Assembly (NCBI GenBank): GCA_025612375.1
Contig: JAAXKN010000018.1
Location: 18,980 to 82,979 of the forward strand
DNA: 64,000 nt
From: Ignavibacteria bacterium
GTDB lineage: Bacteria; Bacteroidota; Ignavibacteria; Ignavibacteriales; SURF-24
Direction: 5' to 3'
Every line of letters begins with the position of its first letter. Position 1 is the first letter of the stretch. A program made the position numbers and the translations under genes. Shown in pieces: positions 20,367-31,400 of this stretch. The notes under the pieces are model-generated. The model made no database searches, was not told where the DNA came from, and was given only the letters and a program-made list of their open reading frames with translations.

Positions 20367-23300
20367 TTATGCCTTTGATGTTCTATTATTTATCCGGTTA
20401 AGCACCTTGTCAAATTTCTCACGGTTTAAGTGAGCCAGAGGGAAATCGGAGCCTGACAGTTCCACCTGGCCATGTTCAGAATGTTCAACAATAAGCCTCA
20501 GTTCGTCCATGAACAGGTCCGAGAATCTTTTAATTTTACTCAGGCTGAAAACTTTGGAGCAGTATCTCATCTGCATATAGAAGCTGCCCCCGGAAACAAA
20601 GCATACTATGTCTATCAGGTATCTTGAGTAGTTTAATAAACCTCTTTCAGGCCCCCTGTTATAGACTGAGGGGGCAAAAAGGATGTTTTCTTCCTGAGGC
20701 AGTTCATTAAGCTGTCCCAGATAGTTAAATGAAATTTCGCTTTGCGGCAGTGAGTTAAATTTTCTTTTTACTTCATCGTCCAAAGACAAATATTTTAATA
20801 TTCCGTAACCTATACCATGACGCGGGACACTCCGGAGCTGTTCTTTTATCTCCTTTAAGGATTCCAGGGGATAGACTGAGGACTTCAGGTCCAGCAGAAC
20901 AGGATATAAACAGGTAAACCAGCCGAGAGTTCTGGAGAGGTCAATACTTTCATCAAAGGTTTCTCTTCCGTGCCCTTCGAGGTCAATCATGAGAATTCTC
21001 TTTTCAGACCAAAGAGAATACGCCCTTGTAAGTGCCGTAAGGAGCACTTCGACTACATTGCAGTTAAGCCTCTTCAGAGCCTCATGAATTAAGGATTGTG
21101 TTACCCCGCCGCTTGAATTAACCTCGCTGTAATCCTTTTCGGCGTATTTCACTTCAGGAGGCACGCCTTTAAGAGGAGTAATCTTGTTATAAGGCTGTTT
21201 AAGCCAGAATATGATCTCCTGCCTCAGCTCTTCAGAAGAGGCATGGCGTATTAAATACTCACTCCATTTTCTGTATGAGGCCGATTTAGGGGGCAGCAAA
21301 ACGGGCTTCTGCTTTTTTATCTGGCTGTAGGCGCTTAATATGTCTTCGAGCAGTATACGCCACGAGACCACGTCAATAACCAGGTGGTGTGCCGCAATTA
21401 ATAAATTATCCTTCTTACCCTCCCCCAGTTTGAAGTACGCAAATCTTATTACTGGGCCTTTTTCAATATCAAGGCTGCTTTGAATTTCTGAGGCATGAGC
21501 TTCAATTTTGTCTTTCAGTCTTTCTTCAGGAAGAGACGACAAGTCAAAAACCCTCAGCGGGAGCTCTTTAATGTCCGGCATAACCTGCATTATCCAGCGG
21601 CCATCTTCCTGAATAAAAACCGAGCGCAGGACATCGTGGTGCTTAAGGATGGCTCTAACTACCTCTTCAAGCATATTAAGTTCAACCCTGTCGTTTATTT
21701 CGAAGAAGACCGACTGGTTCCAGTGGTCTTTTTGGACAAGGTTCTGCTCAAAAAATGAGCTCTGCACGGGAAGAAGGTTTATTTTTCCTCCTCTAAATTC
21801 CTCTTCAGCATTATCTTCACCTGACTCTTCGTTTATGAGAAGAGCCATCTGAGCTATTGTCTGGTGTTTGAAAAGGTGTGAAGGCTGAATTTTTAACCCC
21901 CTTTCCCTTGCCTTAGCCACCACCTGGATGGCCAGGATGGAGTCGCCGCCAATTTCAAAGAAGTTGTCGTTAAGGCCTACTTCTTCAAGACCCAGGACAT
22001 TCTTCCAGACTTCAGAGAGAATTCTTTCACTTTCAGTCTCAGGGCTCTTATTCTCATCCTGGAGCTTATCTGCCGCGGGCTCGGGCAGAGATCTGCGGTC
22101 AATTTTACCGCTTGGGGCGAGGGGCATCCTGTCCAGTTTGACAATTGAAGGAGGCACCATATAGTCCGGGAGCTGATGTCTTAAGAATTCCTTTACCTCA
22201 GCCGGTGTAAATTCAGGGAGGCTGCCCTCCGGGCTCGGCTTAAGTGTAATGTATGCCGCAAGGGAGGCCTGCCCTTTTTTCCCTTCCCTTAGAATGACAA
22301 CTGCATCCTTAACTTTTTCATGCTGAAGGAGCACCTGTTCAATTTCGCCAAGCTCAATTCTAAAGCCTCTGAGTTTAATCTGGCTGTCGATTCTTCCCAG
22401 GAATTCAATTGTTCCGTTTTCATTATACCGTGCCAGGTCGCCTGTCCTGTATAGCCTTCCGCCCACTCTTCTTCCGTAGGCATCAGGAATGAACTTCTCT
22501 GCCGTAAGCTCCGGGCGCTTCAGGTATCCGCGGCCCACGGAAAGACCCCCTATACATAGTTCCCCTTGGGCTCCAACAGGAGCAAGGTTAAGGCTTGCGT
22601 CAAGGATGTAGAGTTCAACATTCAAAATAGGCCTGCCTATGGTCGGCCTCTCAGGAAAGTCCTTTACTACTGCAGCTGAAGCCGCAACCGTGGTCTCAGT
22701 AGGGCCGTATTCATTAAAGAAATCGCACCTGTCAACTTTAAGCATCTCTTTCCAGGCAGCCTCATCCAGGGCTTCCCCGCCTGCAAGCACAAGTGAAGGC
22801 CTCCAGGTGTCTTTATTAAAAAGTCCAGTAGATAGAAACACTTTCAGCAAGGTCGGGACGCAGTCTAGTATGTCTATTTTATTTTCCACTATGTATTCCG
22901 AAAGCGCCAGTGCGTCGCGCCTAAGGTCTTCCGGCGTAAGATAAATTGTATTGCCATAGAGCATAAATGTAAGCTGGCGAATGGAAGCGTCAAACATGAT
23001 GGTTGAGTTAAGGGTTACCCTTGCCGGGCCCGGGCTGAAATACGAGGTATACATTGCACCTGTTGAGGCGTACAAATTGTAAAAATTTTCATGCTGGACG
23101 ATGGAGCCCTTGGGTTTACCCGTGGAGCCTGAGGTATAGATCACGTAGGCGATATTTTCAGGGCATGCTTCAGTTATTGGATCGTCGCCTGATTCATTTG
23201 AAATTTCAGGCCACGCGCTGTCCATCAATATAACTTCAAAACCTTTTCCAATAAGTTCATCCTTAAGCCCCTCTTCTGAAATGAGGAGTCTGACGCCCGC

Positions 23301-26300
23301 ATCCTTCAGTATATAGTCTATTCTCCCCTTTGGATAAACGGGGTCCAGCGGCAGGTACGCCGCACCGGACTTCAGAATGCCTAGTATAGCGGTAAAAAGG
23401 TCTGTACTCCTGCCTGTAAGCACTCCAACTATTTCGTCTTCTCCGGCTCCTTTTTTCCTCAGGTAGTAAGAAAGCATATTAGCCCTTCGGTTCAGTTCGC
23501 CAAAAGTAATGCTTCCATTTTGCGCTACAACGGCTGTTCTTTCAGGATTTATTAATGCCTGCTCCTCAAAGATTCTATTGATCAGCCTGACCGGAGAGAC
23601 TGTTTCGGCCTCTTTATCCCTCCTGTTCCACTTCCAGAGGACCTCTCCTTTTGACTTCCGGCTTAGGAGCAAGGGAAGATGATTATTGTTTTTACCGGAG
23701 GAGGCACTTTTATCATGGGCGCCATTTATTAAATTACGTAGAGTTTCTTCTTCTTCCTTAGCACTAAGCAGCGGTATCTCTTTAATTTTTACCTCGGGGT
23801 TTAATGCCACGCATTCAAGGATCCTGCCGTATTGGCGGAGCATCATTTCCATGGTTTCTTTGTCAAAGAGGTCCGTGCTGTATTCGAATGCCAGCCTCAG
23901 GCCGTCTTTAGTCTCAACAGCTGAAAGAGTAATGTCGTACTTTGAAGTATTTACCGGGATATCGATCTGGCGCACATCTATGCCGCTATTGGAGGAGCTG
24001 TTATCCGTCTGAAGGTTCTCCGAGAAAAACATAACCTGGAAAAGCGGAGAGAAGCTCATGGAGCGTTCCAGATGAAGAGCGTCTATTATCATTTCAAATG
24101 GCAAGTCCTGGTAAGTATAAGCTTCAAGAGCACATTCCTTTGTCTGCCTCAGGAGGTCAGAGAATTTCATCTTGTCTGAGATATTTACCCTGAGGACCAG
24201 TATATTGACAAAGAATCCGATCAGGTCCTCAATGTCAGCCCTGTTTCTGTTGGCAATTGGTGTTCCGACCAGGATATCAGACTCTCCGGAGTACCTGTAG
24301 AGCAGGACCTGAAAAACAGACAGCAAGGACATGAACAAAGTAACGCCGTAGTTTCTGTTTATTTTATTTACCTCAAGGCCGAGTTTTCCGGGTAATTCGA
24401 GGCTGATAAAACCGCCTTTATAGCTTTGGACGGCAGGCCGGGGCCTGTCGGTTGGGAGTTCAAGGATCTGAGGGCTGTCCTTTAGTTTTGCTGTCCAATA
24501 TTCTATATGCCTGCTCAGGTTTTCTCCCGAAAAATATTTTCTTTGCCAGGCGGCATAGTCGGCATATTGAACCGGGAGCTTAAGGACTGCCGGGTGTTCC
24601 CCATTTTCAAGTTGGTGGTAATAATTCAGCAATTCACTGAACATTTTCCGGGAGGACCATCCGTCGGTTATGATATGGTGGAATATGAGGATCAGTACAG
24701 ATTCATCCTCAGACAATCTTATTAAGAGCGCCCGGAATAAGGGCAGAGTATCCAGCACGAACGGTTTTTGAGCTTCTTTGCTGATATAATCCTTTATTAA
24801 AACCTCCTGTTCTTCCCTGCTTAATCCACCGGCTTCAATTACACGCACAGCAACATTATATTCCGGAATAATTTTCTGATAAGGTTTACCTTCGCGGGAC
24901 AGGAAAACCGTCCTTAGGATTTCATGGCGACTGGTGATAATGTTCAGGCTTTCCTCAAGCATTTCAACATTCATTTTCCCATATATTCTCAGGGCTTCCG
25001 GAACGTTATAAGCTATATTTCCAGGCTCAAGCTGATCTAAAAACCAGAGCCTTTCCTGGGCAAAGGACAGAGGAATAACCGTGCCGCGCGAAACAGGCAG
25101 TATTGCACTTCCTGCAAGGCCGTTTTTTTCCATTTCCGCAGCTTCAACTATATGGCTTAAGCGGGCCACAGTCGGATTTTCAAAAATGCTGCGCAAAGGA
25201 ATTTCCATGTTAAATTCTTTTTTAATTCTGGAGATCACCTGTGTAGCCAGGAGCGAGTGGCCCCCGAGCTCAAAAAAGTTATCGTTTATTCCGACCTTCG
25301 GCAGATTCAGTACGCCAGCCCATATTGCAGATACTACCTCTTCAACCACAGTGCGCGGAGCAGCGTAATTAGATTCCATTTCCTTCATAATTTCATTTAT
25401 GTCGGGAGCGGGCAAGGCTCGCCTGTCGACTTTTCCGTTCGGAGTTACCGGAAGCTTCTGAAGAATTACAAAAGCCGAAGGGATCATGTATTCAGGAAGG
25501 CGTTCACTAAGATAACGCATGAGCTGAGGCTTTTGAAAGGCATTGCCGTCGCGTATTACTATGTATGCCACGATTCTTTTTTCTCCCGGAATGTCCTCTC
25601 TTGCAACGACAACAGAGTCCTTTATGTCGTCAAATTCTAAAACGGCATTTTCAATTTCACCCAGTTCAATGCGCAGTCCCCTGAGTTTAATCTGGCTGTC
25701 GATTCTTCCCAGGAATTCAATTGTTCCGTTTTCATTATACCGTGCCAGGTCGCCTGTCCTGTATAGCCTTCCGCCCACTCTTCTTCCGTAGGCATCAGGA
25801 ATGAACTTCTCTGCCGTAAGCTCCGGGCGCTTCAGGTATCCGCGGCCCACGGAAAGACCCCCTATACATAGTTCACCGGGCACTCCAACGGGAGCGAGGT
25901 TAAGGCTGTTGTCAAGAATGTACGCCTCCACATTAAGAGGAGGCTTTCCGATTACAGGTTTTTCAGGGGAGTCTTTTACACTGCAGATTGCGGCATCTAC
26001 TGTAGTTTCTGTGGGTCCGTAGGTGTTGAAGAAATCGCAACCTTCAATTTTAAGCATTTCTTTCCACGCGGCCTCATCCAGGGCCTCCCCGCCTGCAAGA
26101 ACAAGTGAAGGCTTCCAGGTGTTTTTATTAAAAAGCCCATTGGAAAGAAACATTTTCAGCAAAGTAGGGACGCAGTCAAGTATATCAATTTTATTTTCCA
26201 CTATGTATTCCGAAAGCGCTACCGGGTCGTGCCTTACATCATCTTTCGGGATGTAAAGCCTATTGCCGTAGAGCATGAGCATAATCTGCTGAATTGAGGC

Positions 26301-28370
26301 GTCGAACATTATTGTTGTGGTCATGATTACGCGTACGGGCCCTGAAGCAAAATAGCGGGAGTACATACTGCCTATTATTCTGTAGTAGTTAAAAAGGTTT
26401 CCGTGGGAGATCATAGTCCCTTTGGGTCTGCCGGTAGAGCCGGAGGTATAGATGACGTAAGCCAGGTTGTTTTTATCTGATGGACAGACCGGGTTCATTA
26501 TGCTTTCACGTGATATCTCATCCCACTCAGTGTCGATCAGGATAACGCTTCCATCATACTCAGGCAGGATATTTCGTAAGTTACTTTGCGTAACAAGCGT
26601 CTTTACACCCGCATCCTCGAGCATAAAGCTCAGGCGGTCTACCGGGTATGAGGCATCCAGGGGGAGGTATGCCGCGCCTGACTTCAAGACCCCCAGGACA
26701 CCAGTCATCATATCCAGTGAGCGCTCAAGCAGGATTCCAACTATGTCTTCAGGACCGACGCCCTGTCTTATGAGCCTGTGGGCAAACTGGTTTGACCTTT
26801 CATTCAGCTCTCTGTAGGACAATGAACTCCCCTCAAAAGTAAGTGCAGTCTCATCAGGACATAGTTCAGCCTGCTTTTCAAAGAGGCTTTGTATTACCTC
26901 ATACTCTTCAAATTCCACTTCTGAATGATTCCACTCATAGAGCAGCATATTCCGTTCACTTTCATCCATCATACTGAGGCTACTGATGCTTTCTTCGGGC
27001 TTAAGGAGTATGTGGTTTATCAGGTTTTCATAGTGCCTCAGCATACGGCTTATTGTACTTTCATCAAAAAGGTCCGTATTGTATTCTATCGTGGCATCCA
27101 GCCCCTCATATGTCTCGGCCACAGTAAGCGTGATGTCAAATGTAGAGGTCCCCATATCAACGTCCAGCATCCTGAAGTCCAGGCCATGAAAGGGCTGTGA
27201 GTTCAAGGGGAGGTTCTGGAGTATGAACATGACCTGGAACATAGGCTGGTAGCTCATGTCACGCCCGGGCTGGAGCTTTTCGACCAGGAACTCAAATGGG
27301 AGGTCCTGGTTTTCATAGCCTTCCAGCGTCACTGTCCTTACTTTCTTAAGGTAGTCACGGAAGGACACAGCTTCATCTATTTCTGTTCTGATTACAATTG
27401 TGTTGATAAAAAGGCCTATTATCCCCTCAAGCTCCCTCCTTGTACGGTTTGCAATCGGTGTACCTACACTGATGTCGTGCTGAGAGGAGTACTTATAAAG
27501 CAGTATCTGGAAAGAGGCCATGAGCGTCATGAAAAGAGTGACCTTCTCTTTCCGGCACAGTTCCATTAAGCCATCCAGTGCAGACTGTGGAATTGTTCTG
27601 GACAAAGTTGCTCCGTTATTGGTCCAGACCGAAGGCCTCGGCCTGTCTGTTGGAAGCCTCAGGACCTGAGATGACCCCTCAAGCTTACGTTTCCAGTAGG
27701 AGAGCTCTTTTTCGAGCCTTTCTCCCTGCATGAACTCCTTCTGCCACATGGAGAAGTCGGCGTACTGAATGGTGAGCTCCGGCATGGGGGACGGGATCCC
27801 CAGGGAGAAAGCGTTGTAAAGCGTGGATATTTCCTGCACGAACAGGCCCATTGACCAGCCGTCCGAGATAATGTGGTGCATGACTACTATGACCACGTGA
27901 TCCACAGGGCCTAATTCAAGAACCGTGACCTTAAGAAGCGGGTCTTTTAAGAGGTCGAAGGAGCACCTGGCTTTCTCCTTTAATATACGCTTAATTTCCA
28001 GTTCCTTTTCCTCTTCAGGCATCTTCTTAAGGTCCAGGACCAGGAAAGGGACATCCACACTTTTTGAGATCACCTGGACGGGCTTTCCCTCCAGGGATAG
28101 GAAGTTTGTCCTTAAGGCCTCGTGGCGTCTTACGATTTCACCCAGCACCTTCTTAAATACTGGTATGTCGAACTTCCCTTTTATCCTCATTGCCGAAGGT
28201 ATGTTGTAGTACGGGCTTCCAGGCTCAAACTGATCCAGGAACCACAGCCTCTGCTGCGCGTAGGACAGGGGGAATATGTTATACTTGCTGCCGTTTTCCC
28301 TAAGCTTTTTCTCAAACAATACCCTCTTCTCAGGAGAAAGAGAATTTAAGATGTTCAAAATGTCTGACAT
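20367..28370 (-). CDS. NRPS bimodule C-A-T-C-A-T-E (modules 6 and 7)
   Basis: A 2667-residue synthetase from the ATG at 28370, chosen over a TTG at 28385 because GGAGG lies eight bases upstream. Rough layout: helical docking segment 1-30 (LSPEKRVLFEKKL), C 31-465, A 490-985, T 1000-1075 (GGHS), C 1095-1530 (HHIITDGW), a long C-A linker, A 1590-2090, T 2105-2180 (GGDS), E 2195-2640 (HHLVIDVVSW near 2328, LEGHGRE, TLGWFTCLYPV). The module 6 pocket reads D A Q D L G T V D, one step from the known Gln code. Module 7 reads D A R D L G E V A, Glu/Gln-like with an unusual Arg. Residue 7 should be D. The tail (LNREKFDKVLNRINN) looks like a donor COM segment for the next protein. Confidence 0.95.
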   Translation of the reverse strand: MSDILNILNSLSPEKRVLFEKKLRENGSKYNIFPLSYAQQRLWFLDQFEPGSPYYNIPSAMRIKGKFDIPVFKKVLGEIVRRHEALRTNFLSLEGKPVQVISKSVDVPFLVLDLKKMPEEEKELEIKRILKEKARCSFDLLKDPLLKVTVLELGPVDHVVIVVMHHIISDGWSMGLFVQEISTLYNAFSLGIPSPMPELTIQYADFSMWQKEFMQGERLEKELSYWKRKLEGSSQVLRLPTDRPRPSVWTNNGATLSRTIPQSALDGLMELCRKEKVTLFMTLMASFQILLYKYSSQHDISVGTPIANRTRRELEGIIGLFINTIVIRTEIDEAVSFRDYLKKVRTVTLEGYENQDLPFEFLVEKLQPGRDMSYQPMFQVMFILQNLPLNSQPFHGLDFRMLDVDMGTSTFDITLTVAETYEGLDATIEYNTDLFDESTISRMLRHYENLINHILLKPEESISSLSMMDESERNMLLYEWNHSEVEFEEYEVIQSLFEKQAELCPDETALTFEGSSLSYRELNERSNQFAHRLIRQGVGPEDIVGILLERSLDMMTGVLGVLKSGAAYLPLDASYPVDRLSFMLEDAGVKTLVTQSNLRNILPEYDGSVILIDTEWDEISRESIMNPVCPSDKNNLAYVIYTSGSTGRPKGTMISHGNLFNYYRIIGSMYSRYFASGPVRVIMTTTIMFDASIQQIMLMLYGNRLYIPKDDVRHDPVALSEYIVENKIDILDCVPTLLKMFLSNGLFNKNTWKPSLVLAGGEALDEAAWKEMLKIEGCDFFNTYGPTETTVDAAICSVKDSPEKPVIGKPPLNVEAYILDNSLNLAPVGVPGELCIGGLSVGRGYLKRPELTAEKFIPDAYGRRVGGRLYRTGDLARYNENGTIEFLGRIDSQIKLRGLRIELGEIENAVLEFDDIKDSVVVAREDIPGEKRIVAYIVIRDGNAFQKPQLMRYLSERLPEYMIPSAFVILQKLPVTPNGKVDRRALPAPDINEIMKEMESNYAAPRTVVEEVVSAIWAGVLNLPKVGINDNFFELGGHSLLATQVISRIKKEFNMEIPLRSIFENPTVARLSHIVEAAEMEKNGLAGSAILPVSRGTVIPLSFAQERLWFLDQLEPGNIAYNVPEALRIYGKMNVEMLEESLNIITSRHEILRTVFLSREGKPYQKIIPEYNVAVRVIEAGGLSREEQEVLIKDYISKEAQKPFVLDTLPLFRALLIRLSEDESVLILIFHHIITDGWSSRKMFSELLNYYHQLENGEHPAVLKLPVQYADYAAWQRKYFSGENLSRHIEYWTAKLKDSPQILELPTDRPRPAVQSYKGGFISLELPGKLGLEVNKINRNYGVTLFMSLLSVFQVLLYRYSGESDILVGTPIANRNRADIEDLIGFFVNILVLRVNISDKMKFSDLLRQTKECALEAYTYQDLPFEMIIDALHLERSMSFSPLFQVMFFSENLQTDNSSSNSGIDVRQIDIPVNTSKYDITLSAVETKDGLRLAFEYSTDLFDKETMEMMLRQYGRILECVALNPEVKIKEIPLLSAKEEEETLRNLINGAHDKSASSGKNNNHLPLLLSRKSKGEVLWKWNRRDKEAETVSPVRLINRIFEEQALINPERTAVVAQNGSITFGELNRRANMLSYYLRKKGAGEDEIVGVLTGRSTDLFTAILGILKSGAAYLPLDPVYPKGRIDYILKDAGVRLLISEEGLKDELIGKGFEVILMDSAWPEISNESGDDPITEACPENIAYVIYTSGSTGKPKGSIVQHENFYNLYASTGAMYTSYFSPGPARVTLNSTIMFDASIRQLTFMLYGNTIYLTPEDLRRDALALSEYIVENKIDILDCVPTLLKVFLSTGLFNKDTWRPSLVLAGGEALDEAAWKEMLKVDRCDFFNEYGPTETTVAASAAVVKDFPERPTIGRPILNVELYILDASLNLAPVGAQGELCIGGLSVGRGYLKRPELTAEKFIPDAYGRRVGGRLYRTGDLARYNENGTIEFLGRIDSQIKLRGFRIELGEIEQVLLQHEKVKDAVVILREGKKGQASLAAYITLKPSPEGSLPEFTPAEVKEFLRHQLPDYMVPPSIVKLDRMPLAPSGKIDRRSLPEPAADKLQDENKSPETESERILSEVWKNVLGLEEVGLNDNFFEIGGDSILAIQVVAKARERGLKIQPSHLFKHQTIAQMALLINEESGEDNAEEEFRGGKINLLPVQSSFFEQNLVQKDHWNQSVFFEINDRVELNMLEEVVRAILKHHDVLRSVFIQEDGRWIMQVMPDIKELPLRVFDLSSLPEERLKDKIEAHASEIQSSLDIEKGPVIRFAYFKLGEGKKDNLLIAAHHLVIDVVSWRILLEDILSAYSQIKKQKPVLLPPKSASYRKWSEYLIRHASSEELRQEIIFWLKQPYNKITPLKGVPPEVKYAEKDYSEVNSSGGVTQSLIHEALKRLNCNVVEVLLTALTRAYSLWSEKRILMIDLEGHGRETFDESIDLSRTLGWFTCLYPVLLDLKSSVYPLESLKEIKEQLRSVPRHGIGYGILKYLSLDDEVKRKFNSLPQSEISFNYLGQLNELPQEENILFAPSVYNRGPERGLLNYSRYLIDIVCFVSGGSFYMQMRYCSKVFSLSKIKRFSDLFMDELRLIVEHSEHGQVELSGSDFPLAHLNREKFDKVLNRINNRTSKA
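22369..22562. repeat. 194-bp block duplicated at 25681-25874 (A domains of modules 7 and 6)
   Basis: Offset is 3312 bp with no mismatch seen. It covers the A-domain segment around the RTGDLARY and KLRG motifs, where the two modules of one protein share sequence, with divergence on both sides. Confidence 0.85.
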
Positions 28371-28433
28371 ACAGCTTTCCTCCAATCGCGTTCATTTAAG
28401 CTCAAAGTGGTCCTTTTCCAGTTAAAATGAATT

Positions 28434-31400
28434 CTACTCCCTTTCACCCAGCAGTTCCTCTCCATTATTTTCCGGCAGATTTTCAATTTCCCTGATAAGA
28501 TCCAGGATTGACTCTTCTCCTCTGGAAGTTTTCTGCACTTTTTCATGTGCTTCATTTATATTCTGCTGAGAAATAAGCGTGGAGATTTCCGAAATCGTAG
28601 GATTTTCAAAAATTGCGCGCAATGGGATATCGGCATTTAATTCATCCCTGATCATTGAAACGAATCTGGTAACAAGGAGTGAATGCCCGCCACGTTCGAA
28701 GAAGTTGTCGTGGATGCCGATCCTGTCGATATTAAGAAGCTGCACGGCAATTTCAGCAAGTTTCCTTTCAGTTTCTGTCTGAGGCCCGACGTATGTGTCC
28801 TCACACGTTATGTTTGCCGAATCAGGTGAAGGCAGTGCCCTGTAATCTATTTTCCTGCTTTTAGTAAGGGGGAATTCAGGCAAGGCAATAAATATTGAGG
28901 GGACCATATATTCGGGCAGTTTTCTCCTCAAGAATTTTCTTAATTCATTTGCCGGGACAGCCTCTTTGTTCCTGGGGACGAGGTAGCCTGCAAGCTGGCC
29001 CTCGCTGGAGTTATTTTCAAACAGCCTTACAGCCGCCTGGAGAATATTTGGATGTTCAAGCATAACAGCCTCAATTTCCCCCAGTTCAATTCTGAGGCCA
29101 TGGATTTTAACCTGGGAGTCAATTCTGCCAATAAATTCCAGGATGCCGTTTTCATTATATTTTACGAGGTCGCCGCTTTTATAGAGCCGTGCGCCAGTTT
29201 TGGATGGGGAAAAAGGATTCGGTACAAACTTAGCGGCAGTAAGTCCGGGATTAAAAATATAGCCCCGGCTCAAGCCTACTCCGCCTATATAGAGTTCGCC
29301 CGGGACGCCGACGGGAACGGGGTTCATATGGCTATCGAGGACATACACTTCACAGTTATAGATCGGGCGCCCGATAGGGACGATATAGTTATATTTTTCG
29401 TTGCAGTGATGAAGTGTGGAGCATACGGTTGTTTCTGTAGGCCCGTAGCCATTGATCAGTCTGACGCGCCCTGAGAAGTAGTTGGCGAGTTCCACGGGAA
29501 TTTTTTCGCCTGCCGTAATTAGTGTTTTAATGCCTGAGAGCAGATTCTCCCCTTTTTCATTTTTCTCAGGGAGCCTGGCCATTATTGAGGGAGGCAAGGT
29601 GACAATTGTGGTACCAATTGTTTTTATTACTTTTGCAATATCTTCCGGTGAGGAAACCAGTGCCTGCGGAATCAAATCCAATCTTGCCCCGCTTAAGAGG
29701 GCCATTACAAGTTCCCATATAGAGGCATCGAAGCTGGAAGAAGCGAACTGAAGTACCCTGGAATAGCGGTTAACTCCCAGTACATGCTGAAAGATCCAAA
29801 GGTTGCAGAGCCCCTTATGTGAGAGCATTGCGCCTTTAGGCCTGCCCGTGGAGCCTGAGGTATAGATTATATAGACCAGGTTATCGGGGAACAGTTTAGT
29901 CCCGGGGTTTTTAGTGTTTTCGGAACTGATTAAGGCTTCTTCTCTGTCCGGTTCAATTATGTTTCCTTTGAACGCGGTGTATTGTTCCAGTGCAATTTCT
30001 TCTGTTGTAATCAGGTATTTTGTTCTTGAGTCCTCAAGCATAAAGGCAAGGCGCTCTTTGGGGTAAGTCGGGTCAAGAGGAATAAACACGCCGCCCGCCT
30101 TAAGCACAGCCAGGATTGCAACTACCAGGCTGACAGAGCGCGGCAAAGAAATAGCCACGTTGTCTTCAATTTTCAGCCCTTTTCTTCTGAGATAGTTTGC
30201 CAGGCGGTTTGCCCTTTCATTTAGTTCCTTATATGTAATTCCGGCTGTAGTGATGCGGGAATCCACAATGTCTGAATAAGTAACAGCAATTTTTTCAGCG
30301 TACTTTGAAGCAGTTTTTTCAAATACGTGGTTTATGCAGCAGTCGTATGGAATGCTGTTCTTGTTTGAGTTCCATTCCTTGAGCATATAGTAGGATTCTA
30401 CAGCAGAAAGGATGGGGATATCCCAAATGCTTTTCTCCGGGTTTTCGAGCAGGTTTTCAAGAAGTGTATTAAAATACCCTATCATTCTAAGTGCTGTACT
30501 TTTCTTAAAAAGACCGGTATTATATTCCCAGTATGCAGTGAGTTCACCGTCGTACTCTTCAGAAATTGTCAGCGTCAGATCATATTCGGTTCTGGCGCTT
30601 TCGATTTCGAGCAATTCAGCCTTAAGTCCGGGCAGTTCATACTTTGAGGATGCAAAATTCTGGAATACGAAGGCAGCCTGGAATACCGGGGCATAGCTCA
30701 GGCTGCGCCCGGGCTGCAGCTTTTCGACAAGCTGTTCAAAAGGCAGGTCCTGATGAGCAAAGGCACCCAGAACCTTCGTTCTGTTATTGCTTACCGCGTC
30801 CCGGAAGCCAGTTTTGCCATTAAAAGCAGCCCTCATGACCACGGTGTTCACGAAGAAACCGATCAGCTTTTCAGTTTCATGCCTTGTTCTGTTGGCAACG
30901 GGAGAACCCACCACAATATCTGTTGAATCGCAAAGGCGTGCAAGCAGAATCTGGAAAACCGAAAGGAGTGCAATATAGGGAGTGACAGATTCTCTCATGC
31001 AGAAGTCACGCAATTTTTGTTCCAGTCTTCTATTGATAATGAACTTTTCAGCCGCCCCGTTAAAAGACTGGACCTTAGCTCTGGGAAAATCCGTCGGCAG
31101 TTCCAGGAGAGGTTTTATTCCTTCGAGCTCATTTTTCCAGTACTCTAGCTGCCCGCGTGCCACTTCATCTGTAAACCATTCCCTTTGCCATTCTGCATAG
31201 TCGGCATACTGAAGGGGCAGTTCAGGCAAAGGCAAGACGTTTTGCCCGGTAAAGGATTTATAGAAATGAATGAGCTCCTGTATAAAAATGGTCATGGACC
31301 ATCCGTCGGTAATAATATGGTGCATTATAGTCAAGAGAACGTTTTCTTTCCCAGCAATTTTTACCAGAATGAACCTGAAAGAAAACTCTTCTGAGATCAT

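Noticed and set aside
12030..28265. Treating the 1.8-kb identity as an assembly duplication
   Set aside because: The copies sit in different genes with different flanking pocket sequences and different downstream domains, and the junctions are in frame. An artefact cannot be fully excluded without reads.
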